Positions 10,090 through 18,298 of a stretch of DNA of 64,000 nt are shown one piece after another. The stretch is from Mesostigma viride (taxonomy: Eukaryota; Streptophyta; Mesostigmatophyceae; Mesostigmatales; Mesostigmataceae): positions 6,579,817 through 6,643,816 of the forward strand of contig RPFO01000080.1 of the NCBI GenBank assembly GCA_009746045.1, written 5' to 3'. Positions within the stretch are counted from its first letter, which is position 1, and the number at the start of each line of letters is the position of its first letter. The notes under the pieces were generated by a model that was not told the DNA's origin, did no database searches, and saw nothing but the letters and a program-made list of their open reading frames with translations. The translations under genes were made by a program, and so were the position numbers.

Positions 10090-10323
10090 TCAGTCGATAT
10101 CTGCTCCCTCACTTTGGAGGTATTGGAGGTACGACCCAATCAGGGTATTCAGGATCACAAAGTCCAAGGGACACTCCCCCTGTGGTGAATCGTATGTATC
10201 CCTAATAATCTCAATAACCCAGCGTCTTGCCTGTACGGGATTGATAGCCACAATGGCTCTCTTGCCTTGGAATTCAAAAGTTACTTGCACCAAGTCTATG
10301 CTGGGGTGATCAAGCCCAGACAT
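10090..10323 (-). CDS. Small ORF upstream of gag in gag-only element 1
   Basis: 77 residues from the ATG at 10323 (MSGLDHPSIDLVQ), in the leader between primer site and gag. No family recognised. The second gag-only element also has a short ORF in this position, but the two proteins are not visibly alike. It might be coding or merely a leader ORF. Confidence 0.4.
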   Translation of the reverse strand: MSGLDHPSIDLVQVTFEFQGKRAIVAINPVQARRWVIEIIRDTYDSPQGECPLDFVILNTLIGSYLQYLQSEGADID

Positions 10324-10439
10324 GCCTAGTCATCCAAAATTCCAAAAAGAAAGCTGCAGGAAGAGAAATATGGGCCAGCAAAATCCGCAGAAGGCCGGCT
10401 TACGATTTGTTGAGTGGTCAAAAGCGAATCGTAGCTTAT

Positions 10440-10452
10440 GCAGCCGATACCA
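10440..10452 (-). promoter_or_regulatory. Primer binding site of gag-only element 1
   Basis: Reads TGGTATCGGCTGC on the minus strand, directly after the 5' LTR. The first seven bases match the common plant LTR primer site complementary to initiator methionine tRNA. Confidence 0.65.
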
Positions 10453-11151
10453 TGTCAAGAAAATGGCCAAAAACTTCTCCTAGCTTGCACAATAAATGCT
10501 GGCTATCGGAGGAAAGTTCCGGTACTTGAAGACCTTTGACTTATGGAGAAAAATGAGGCGAATTCATTGGTAATATTCGTTTAATCATTCATCCAACATA
10601 GTCTAGGCTGCGGCCATGAGGCGGCCAGCTGCCATAGCTTAGCATGTCAAGGCTTACAGGACAAATTGCCAGAGCAACATTATGTGGAAAAGCACACCGT
10701 CCCTATAGCCGTCGATTTAGTAAAAATCTACGGCACAGTTAGGGTGCAGGCCAGCCGCCACACAAAACGTGGGTGGCTTGCATCAACACACATGATGCGT
10801 TGGGTCACTAGTATGCAAGTACAAGGACATTGCGCCTCCAGGGCAGCACTAAGTGAGAAGAGGGGTCGGCGCGAAGCGCGGATCCAGGCAAATTTGTACG
10901 ACGGCTACAGTACCGGCAGGACAGTGCTCGGTACGTTACGGATGACAGCAAACAGTGCTGGAAAATATATTGAGTGCCGATTTATACTACATCGGACTTT
11001 GACCAAGTGGACTGAAAATATAGGTACGTCTGAAAAAGATTCCGTCACACTAGTACAGATTCATTCACGCGTAAACGTCTCGGCCAGCTATTGTAAAGCG
11101 GCCGTAACTGGTCAGCGTAAGAAAGCCATCGGACAGAATATAATTCTAACA
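10453..11151 (-). repeat. 5' LTR of gag-only element 1
   Basis: 699 bp, same as 8052-8750. Flanked on the right by the CACTA duplication, which overlaps a hairpin in the flanking DNA. Confidence 0.92.
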
Positions 11152-11153
11152 CA

Positions 11154-11204
11154 CTATCTACTCCACACTATCTACTCTTAGAGTAGATAGTGTGGCGTAG
11201 ATAG
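11154..11204. repeat. Near-perfect 25-bp palindrome
   Basis: CTATCTACTCCACACTATC... and its reverse complement meet almost without a loop, with one mismatch in 25 pairs. The inverted repeat begins within the target duplication of the gag-only element. It could be a MITE remnant or a hairpin insertion hotspot. Confidence 0.75.
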
Positions 11205-11310
11205 CCAAAGTCCTAATAATCCCTGCCACTTGGCGAATAGCAATTGAAGTTCCTGCATGTGCTTATAGGTGACGACCAACTTAATTATATAGCAGTAGGT
11301 TAGGGCGAGG

Positions 11311-11380
11311 CGTGTAATCATGCGTAATCATGCGTAATCGTGTGTAATCATGCGTAATCATGCGTAATCATCAGTAATCA
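11311..11380 (+). repeat. 10-bp tandem repeat
   Basis: About seven units of (C/T)(A/G)(C/T/A)GTAATCA, mostly TGCGTAATCA. Noncoding minisatellite. Confidence 0.75.
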
Positions 11381-11556
11381 TTTGTAGCAAACGTTGGGTT
11401 TTAAGAATCTGACAGTTGACAGATGAGGTTGTAGCCCGAAATACCGGCACCACCATGGCTATCACCCGACGGCTAGGTCGAGGCATGGTAGTGAAACGGG
11501 ACTGTTTAGAGGCTGTTCCCGAAGCCTGTTAGCCGCGAGCCGACGAGGAAGGTTGT

Positions 11557-12753
11557 CTACCTACTGGCACCACCAAAGGCAGCACCTTTCCTGCTAGACA
11601 CCTCACGAGACTCCGCTCCGGGGGTGTTAATCTGAACACCTTTAATCTGGGCACCATCAAAGAATGCTGCAAAGGAGCCATCCTGAAGCAGACGCATCTT
11701 AATGCGCTTACCCTTGGTCTCGAGCTTCTTGGTCTCCTGGACGATGGTGCTGTTCCACACCGCGCTCCTCGCCTTCAGTTGAGCCGGCGTGTAGTCCTCG
11801 TCGAGGCTGAAGTCGCCGGGCTGGAGCAGACGACGTGCTCCCAGCACGAGGCGTTTGTCGTGCATGGAGGCCATGTTGACGACGACCATGCAGGCCCAGA
11901 GGGCCTGGCAGCCCAATGGCTCGTTCAATGACAACACGGTTCTGGAGCTGCATCTTCCCCAGAAACGCTGGGCCGCGCAGCTCCTCGGCAAGTGAGTGAG
12001 CTGTCTCATGTGCTGCCGCGCCTGTCTGGAAGCCTTTGATTACCATATTGCGTTGGCGTTGCTGCACTGCATTCTGAGTGACCGCAGCGGTAGCTGCAGA
12101 CTTGGCCGCCTGTTGAACGATGGTGGTCAACTGCTTGCCGGTGACGTCGGCAAACGTGGTAGTTTTGGCGGGGGCTGCCATGGCTTTCTTCAGCTCCAGC
12201 AATTGTGTCATCGCTCTGCACGGTCGTAAAAGACTGTGCGAGGTCCTGCAGCTGCACGTTAACATCGGTCGCGGGGGCTGGCCTGGCGATGGTCGTCGCC
12301 GGCAGCTCGACAAGTTCAGGGCAGCACGAAATAAGACAGGCAAGCCGACGCTGGCGCTCATCCCAATGAGGCCATTCATCCGAAGCAGCCTCCATAACCT
12401 GGCCGCTCTTAGGGTGGCGAATCGGGGCGTCGTTGTCGTTGCGGAGCTTCAGCACGCTTGTCACAGCGGCGTCGTTGTAGGCGAGTAAGGTATCGATGTC
12501 TGCCAGCTAGGCTCAAACGCTGGCCTGGCATGTAGAATGAGGAAGAAATGGAGTCCGGCAAGGAGGTTTCAGCCGCTATCGGAGTTGCTTCCGAAGTTGC
12601 TTCCGAAGTCTTGGATCGCTTGTTAGCGGCGTTCTTGGCGATGACAATGTCGTGGGCGATTTTGTTTGCAGCAATCTGGGCATCAATAGAATCGGCGGCA
12701 AGACTGCTGAAGACGATGCAGGGACCTCCATAGCTACGTTTAATAGCATGCAC
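11557..12753 (-). pseudogene. Decayed LINE ORF1-like remnant
   Basis: Successive minus-strand frames cover 12753-12409, 12464-12006, 12379-11708 and 12009-11557 and read as one protein with at least three frame changes. The last part shows the pattern of plant and algal L1-type ORF1 proteins: a segment VVVNMASMHDKR followed by RLLQPGDFSLDEDYTPAQ, then a tryptophan and a basic stretch GKRIKMR, and a short FFDG turn. A run of small residues and Gln (about 12180-12060) may be a coiled coil. No RT or endonuclease frame follows. Assignment to LINE ORF1 rests on pattern memory only. Confidence 0.4.
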
Positions 12754-12949
12754 CTAGACGAGGGCAGGGGGCGCAGGCACACTGATCACGTGCGTGGTGC
12801 CGCCATAATGTGCAGAAAAATAGCCAGATCTGCTGGGCAGGCCGCTGGCGATAACTTGCGAAATCCTGGGCGATGGCTGCCAAAAATTAGATCGGCGTGT
12901 TCGTCATCAACAGGCGAGTCTATTGCAATTTTCTCGACCAAATTTCATC

Positions 12950-13033
12950 ATGGATGGATGGATGGATGGATGGATGGATGGATGGATGGATGGATGGATG
13001 GATGGATGGATGGATGGATGGATGGATGGATGG

Positions 13034-13069
<36 letters not shown>

Positions 13070-13554
13070 ATGGATGGATGGATGGATGGATGGATGGATG
13101 GATGGATGGATGGATGGATGGATGGATGGATGGATGGATGGATGGATGGATGGATGGATGGATGGATGGATGGATGGATGGATGGATGGATGGATGGATG
13201 GATGGATGGATGGATGGATGGATGGATGGATGGATGGATGGATGGATGGATGGATGGATGGATGGATGGATGGATGGATGGATGGATGGATGGATGGATG
13301 GATGGATGGATGGATGGATGGATGGATGGATGGATGGATGGATGGATGGATGGATGGATGGATGGATGGATGGATGGATGGATGGATGGATGGATGGATG
13401 GATGGATGGATGGATGGATGGATGGATGGATGGATGGATGGATGGATGGATGGATGGATGGATGGATGGATGGATGGATGGATGGATGGATGGATGGATG
13501 GATGGATGGATGGATGGATGGATGGATGGATGGATGGATGGATGGATGGATGGA
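12950..13554 (+). repeat. GGAT microsatellite, left part
   Basis: About 150 tandem GGAT units with a single visible substitution (C at 13043). All three frames are open and predict Trp-Met-Asp-Gly repeats; these are artefacts of the repeat. It is continuous with 14222-14612 before the solo LTR inserted. Confidence 0.98.
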
Positions 13555-14221
13555 TGTTACGTCCCGAGCCGGACGGTGCGAAAGATCTAATCTAGAATAA
13601 GGTGCAGTTTAATAAGCCGGCATAGCCGCGCATCCGCGTACCGCGATAGCAAGCAAAGATCGCAGTAAATTGACTAACTGAGCAGCGGTTTATCCTCAGC
13701 TAGGCCTTATAGCATGATTAATTAATCTAGCTATATAACACGGCATGTCATGAGGCAAATGACATCCGGATTAGTGCCCCTTGGTCTGAGAGAGTCGTCA
13801 ACACTCGTTTCATTAATCATCAAACCAAAGAGAGAGAGTCCATCGTCCACAGACCAATTTCACCTAGCTGCGCTACCAAGCTGGCAAGTTGGTGTGCAGG
13901 CGCGCCGACATGCGCGCCGATCTTCCAGATACTGCCGTCAAGCCCCAATAGGTTCTGTATGACGTCTAGGGCCGGCCCGGCCCCTAGAAGATCTCGTACT
14001 TCTGGCTAGGCCCAAAATAACTGGTCCGGAAGACACAAAGTACCAAATAAACACACAAAGTCCCGAACTTAGGACAAATTCCCAAATAAGTCCCGAATTG
14101 AGTCCTATAGTCCGGCGGACTATGAAAGCGAGCTATCGAAAGTCCCAAACGAATAACAAATGACTTTCGACTTATTTATTGAAGGCATTGTTACGCCCAT
14201 ACAAAGGTCTGGGCCGTAACA
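13555..14221. mobile_element. Solo LTR inside the GGAT array
   Basis: 667 bp starting TGTTACGTCC and ending GGGCCGTAACA. The ATGGA on both sides fits a 5-bp target duplication within the repeat. Its ends and parts of its interior resemble the 600-bp LTR at 30913-31512 (TGTTACGTCC...GGGCCGCAACA), so it belongs to a related gypsy family and would have arisen by LTR-LTR recombination. Confidence 0.75.
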
Positions 14222-14612
14222 ATGGATGGATGGATGGATGGATGGATGGATGGATGGATGGATGGATGGATGGATGGATGGATGGATGGATGGATGGATG
14301 GATGGATGGATGGATGGATGGATGGATGGATGGATGGATGGATGGATGGATGGATGGATGGATGGATGGATGGATGGATGGATGGATGGATGGATGGATG
14401 GATGGATGGATGGATGGATGGATGGATGGATGGATGGATGGATGGATGGATGGATGGATGCATGGATGGATGGATGGATGGATGGATGGATGGATGGATG
14501 GATGGATGGATGGATGGATGGATGGATGGATGGATGGATGGATGGATGGATGGATGGATGGATGGATGGATGGATGGATGGATGGATGGATGGATGGATG
14601 GATGGATGGATG
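14222..14612 (+). repeat. GGAT microsatellite, right part
   Basis: About 98 GGAT units with one substitution (C at 14461). The open frames in both strands are repeat artefacts. Confidence 0.98.
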
Positions 14613-15294
14613 TTCATAATAAAGTAATTAATTTTTAATTAATTAATTAATGGTCAAATTAAAGGCAATCATGGTACATGAAGCGAGACAAATCATGCCC
14701 GGACGCATGGCGATATAAGAGCCCCCCCTCCCCCACGCCAGGAGGAAGGGGTGCGTGACTGAGTAGAGTAGTTAGGATTTTGTATATTATCAAGTAATAG
14801 ACAACTTTGTATATTATCAAGGAGACAACTTTGTATATAAGATTAGAGTGAGATCAGCTAGTCTTCGCGGCTCAGTTCTAATGCACCCACCCCCATCATG
14901 GTCCATGGAATACGTGCTCCTGCTCCAGATCCTTAATTAAGGCCTTAATGAGTCCCTTCCAAACAACGATTGCACTTAGATAGTAAAACGAATTATGCCC
15001 GACGAAGCTGGAACTTAACAGCCACAATGAATTACTTACGGTAATTGTTCAGACCTTGTACAACGCCTCAGGGCATTTGGAGCCCTGAATGGTAACAAAT
15101 GCTAACAAGGTAGTGTTGCTATCAATAATGATTTTAAAAATTAATATGATGGATCATATTACGACCAAAACTGGTCGTCATCATGCAAACATCTGAAGCA
15201 TGGTCGCAACACTTCGTGTGCAAAATTCCATGTCATAAGGAGCCCAACATTATGACAATTGCCAGGCTTTGCAAAGATTTTTGCTTTAACGATG
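14613..15294. other. AT-rich noncoding spacer
   Basis: Starts with a TTAATTAA-rich stretch. An imperfect short direct repeat containing ACTTTGTATATTATCAAG occurs around 14776-14835. The last five bases plus the next (ACTAC at 15295-15299) are the target duplication of the element that follows. No gene seen. Confidence 0.5.
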
Positions 15295-15299
15295 ACTAC

Positions 15300-15993
15300 A
15301 GCTAACGCCAAGCGCATTGGCGTGATCCTGATTCGGCATATCTCTGCGATTCCAGCGGCACCGGAACGAGTTCATTCCGACAAGTATCAAGAAAGTTATG
15401 GCGTTCCGACTTCCCGGTCGCGCGCGAGCGCGAGCCGGCTGTTCTTCTAAGTCGGACGTGAATATTTGCCGACGACATATGGGGTCGACAGTAATTCCTG
15501 GGCTGACAGGAATTAGGTGCTGTACCTACGACGGTATTGGATTAATACGTCGTACGCAGGAAATAGGAACCTTAACCTGTGGTCTGTTGGTACCGCAGGC
15601 TTAGTCCTGGACTTCTAGGTGCAGATGCAATAGTCACTGTGGACTGTGCTCTGTGGTCACTGTGCCTGTATGGCAGACCTACTGTATAGGAGTGGGCGCT
15701 GTACAGGTAGTGAATACTGTACCGGGGGTGTTATTACTGAGCAGGCCTCCTAGGCTGCTCAGGACTAGCAAGCACAGTGCACAAGTATATAAACAATAGG
15801 CCAGTGCCAAATGGGCATCTCTTGCGAGCCCGCCTCACGTGTTGTGCCTTGACTTGGCAAGCGCGTGTACAAGCCTCAAGTGTGTGAGCGCTGTAACATT
15901 ATCCGATTTTAACAAAGCTCCGTTTCCAACCATATCACACATTGCTGCATTGCAACCATATCCTTCACATTGCGTGTGATAAGAACGTTAACT
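15300..15993 (+). repeat. 5' LTR of family B copy 1
   Basis: 694 bp; the matching 3' LTR is at 22778-23472 and inverted copies are at 49456-50150 and 56786-57478. It starts AGCTAACGCC where the others start AGTTAACGCC. Confidence 0.93.
15786..15793 (+). promoter_or_regulatory. Probable TATA box in family B LTR
   Basis: TATATAAA, 200 bases before the LTR end, present in all four family B LTRs (also on the minus strand at 49656-49663 and 56986-56993). It is the best candidate for the element promoter. Confidence 0.5.
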
Positions 15994-16086
15994 CAAATTA
16001 CAACCAGTCTCAGCGGAACGGCCAGGAGGGTCGTTGCCGGTTGCGGTGTGCAGCGTTGACGACGCGAGGAGCTCGTCTGGTGGTGA

Positions 16087-17006
16087 ATGGTGCAGGAGGA
16101 ACAACGGCAGCAGGATTTCCGGTTTCGGCAGTCTGCTGGGGGTTCGATTTCTCCTGAATTACGTCGTGTCGTTCGGGATCTATCTTTATTGCTTGCAGAT
16201 CGTCCGCCTGTAAATCGCAGCTTCGTGCAATTCGTCGACGACCAGGTCGAAGATTGGGAGCGAATTCTGCGACACGTACAAACCATCGTCATTCCGGAGC
16301 ACCGGAGCATCGACGACCTTGAGCAGGAGCTTCACGGGTTGGTCGGCATCCAGACGGTGATTACTGCAGTAGCAGAGCGAGTGCGGACGGAGTTGGCGGC
16401 AAGGCGAGGCGAGGTTGCGGAGCAGCTGGCGCAGGGCGACACGAGTTTGTACCGACAGTAGCGGGCGCGGGAGTACCACGTGCTTTCGCAGGCGGCATCG
16501 GCGACGAGGGTGTTGCAGCGGGGCCAGTTAGGCGTGAACGACGCGGAGCGGAGCACTACAGGCGGCTTGCAGAGGTCGGGGCGACAGCGGAAGCCATCGC
16601 CGGAGGACAGCGCGCGACAAGAGTCGGCAGGTTTCCAGAGCGAGTAAGAGTTCCTTTTCAGGAGCTGCCCCCGCCCCTTCGCGTTCGTGTGACGCGTTGG
16701 GAAGAGTTTGCACCTCTTGGGTACGATAGTGACCTTGAGGAGGGAGCAGGGGGTGTCGCTGGGCTAGGCGACGAGACACTTGGCGACCACGAGGTGCCAA
16801 GATACAATCCGCGGGGTGCCAACGACGGGTTGTCACCTGTCTACTTTACCAACGGTGACGATTCAGTCATCGCGGGCCGACAGCGGGTCGACGACGGCGC
16901 AGCAGGTAGCAGGGTACCAGAGCTGATTGTGGTGAGCGACAGCGACGACGACAGCGACAAGGAGAACCAGGACGCGCCTGGGGCCAGCCGTGGTGGTCTT
17001 GCCTGA
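16087..17006 (+). pseudogene. Extra ORF upstream of gag (ORF0), frameshifted
   Basis: A protein of about 300 residues lies between the 5' LTR and gag. From the ATG at 16087 (MVQEEQRQQ) the frame runs to a stop at 16461; the continuation lies in another frame to 17006. Copy 2 has one extra A at the matching point (GCGGAAGCAGC against GCGGAGCAGC), so copy 1 lost a base there. The N-terminal third is predicted helical and could form a coiled coil (LEQELHGL region). The C terminus has ELIVVSDSDDD, which fits a SUMO-interaction motif, followed by KEN. No family recognised. Position and conservation in both copies suggest a real accessory protein. Confidence 0.6.
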
Positions 17007-17170
17007 GTGGTAACACTTGGCACTTTCCTTTCTTGTTCAGTAGCTTATATTGCTTTAATTGCTGCTTGGCCACTTGGCTGGCTGTAGCAGATCTGAACAG
17101 AGGCCATCATGGAGGATGGAGCTATCAACCAACAAGCGGGCTTTATGGGCTTCGGCGGCGCGGCGCTGGG

Positions 17171-18295
17171 ATGGATGGACGAGATGGACGCGATGGACGC
17201 GGTGGACGCGATGGACGCGGGGACGGCCAGGCGCTGGGAGACCAGGCTGAGGTGCCAGATAATCAGAGCCAAGGATCGCAGGGCGGGCAGCACGCGCCAG
17301 CCGCAGATCAAGCGGCGCCTAAGCGACCAACCGTTGCTGAGGGGTACGCGGTGCTAGGCCAGTTTCAGTCCATCAAGGACAATTGGCAGCCCCGGGATGC
17401 TGAGAGGATGTTAGAGGACATGAACTTGTACACGGAGATATACAACGGTGACAAGCTTCGCATCCTGGCGTCTAGTGCCTACATACGGCAGTCGGCGAGG
17501 CGGCTGTTCAAGTTTGTTCGGGAGCGACATGCGGCGGGGGACACCTGGACGGCGTTTATGACGCGACTCAGGTCGTTCCTGAGTGACAAGAGGACCATAG
17601 ATGGGTCCCACCTGAAGCAAGAATACCTGGACTACAAGCCCATCAAGGGGCAACTAGTGGTCCACGCCTTTGAAGACTTCGTCAAGCTGAGGGAGGACGC
17701 CATGGCCAAGGGCTTCTTCGTCGCAGATCGGATGGCCATGGGCGACTTTCTCAAGTCGCTGCAGCTGGATCCGGTCACCATGGATAATGTGACCATCCAC
17801 ATGCGACAGGTCCATGGCTGGGCAGCCATGACGGACCAGTTGTATGAGTGTTTCAGCGGCAAGTACGTGGGTGGTAAGCGCCCTCGTCAGGGTGATGAGG
17901 AGGCCACTGAACCCACGGTTAAGTCCATGAGGGGATCGGGCCACGGGGGCCCAGCGCCCTCGAGAGGGCCTGAGACCTCTTCAAGGGGTCGAGGAAGGTC
18001 CAGGAGGGGGCGTGACAGAAGGGCTGGACGGGGGACCCCGCCGAAGTCGGGACATCCACAGTCCCAGTTTGACTTCAAGAGGGTGGGTGGTCCTCCCAAG
18101 GCTGGGCCCAGCAGTGGGACCTCACGGGACATCAGTCAGGTGGAATGTTATTTCTGCCAGGGGAAGGGTCACTTCAGGAATGAGTGTCCCTCGTACCTGA
18201 GGCAGGAAGGTCAGAGCAAGCCAGCTCAGGGTGGCAGCAAGGACAAGGCTGGTCCATCCCAGGACAAGGGCAAGGGCAAGGCTGCTGATCATTGA
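17171..18295 (+). CDS. Gag protein of family B copy 1
   Basis: 374 residues from the first in-frame ATG (17171), at the start of a GATGGACGC minisatellite that encodes Arg/Asp/Gly repeats. An ATG at 17109 with a good context opens a different frame into the same repeat, so the original start might lie there with a shift in the repeat; both copies share this arrangement. The middle is a helical capsid-like domain (about VAEGYAVLGQF to YECFSGKY). An Arg/Gly-rich linker follows, then one CCHC knuckle CYFCQGKGHFRNEC and a Lys/Gly tail. The frame ends in UGA; pol continues in the same frame. Confidence 0.85.
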   Translation: MDGRDGRDGRGGRDGRGDGQALGDQAEVPDNQSQGSQGGQHAPAADQAAPKRPTVAEGYAVLGQFQSIKDNWQPRDAERMLEDMNLYTEIYNGDKLRILASSAYIRQSARRLFKFVRERHAAGDTWTAFMTRLRSFLSDKRTIDGSHLKQEYLDYKPIKGQLVVHAFEDFVKLREDAMAKGFFVADRMAMGDFLKSLQLDPVTMDNVTIHMRQVHGWAAMTDQLYECFSGKYVGGKRPRQGDEEATEPTVKSMRGSGHGGPAPSRGPETSSRGRGRSRRGRDRRAGRGTPPKSGHPQSQFDFKRVGGPPKAGPSSGTSRDISQVECYFCQGKGHFRNECPSYLRQEGQSKPAQGGSKDKAGPSQDKGKGKAADH

Positions 18296-18298
18296 CTT
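18293..18298 (+). promoter_or_regulatory. In-frame UGA between gag and pol (candidate readthrough site)
   Basis: GAT CAT TGA CTT GAG: after this stop the same frame stays open to the end of pol at 22030. Copy 2 has the same codons at 54491-54486 on the minus strand. Readthrough of a single stop is the gag-pol strategy of gammaretroviruses; here it is inferred from frame only. The base after UGA is C, which favours leaky termination. Confidence 0.55.

Larger units (their letters stand above)
8052..11151 (-). mobile_element. Gag-only non-autonomous LTR element 1 (TR-GAG type)
   Basis: Two 699-bp LTRs (8052-8750 and 10453-11151), identical as read, enclose only 1.7 kb. The 5-bp duplication CACTA lies at 8047-8051 and 11152-11156. 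LTR ends are TGT...ACA. The coding content is on the minus strand: a small ORF, then a broken gag with one zinc knuckle; no protease, integrase or RT is present. On the minus strand the 5' LTR is followed by TGGTATCGGCTGC, a primer site of the initiator-methionine tRNA kind, and AAGGGGGTG precedes the 3' LTR. It must use enzymes from another copia element (inference). A 201-codon frame inside the LTR is fortuitous. Confidence 0.9.

Noticed and set aside
13555-14221. Promoter or gene between the two GGAT arrays
   Set aside because: Better explained as a solo LTR: TG...CA-type ends, 5-bp duplication and similarity to the gypsy LTR at 30913.
12950-14612. Long open frames of Trp-Met-Asp-Gly or Ile-His-Pro-Ser repeats
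   Set aside because: They are the six translations of a GGAT microsatellite and start and stop with it.
12950-14612. CRISPR-like array
   Set aside because: Uniform 4-bp repeats without spacers, in a eukaryotic transposon context.
15259-15604. Short open frames recurring at four places
   Set aside because: They lie in the four family B LTRs and merely repeat with them.
18293-18295. UGA as a selenocysteine codon
   Set aside because: No SECIS-like element was sought or seen, and no gag-pol use of selenocysteine is known; readthrough is simpler.
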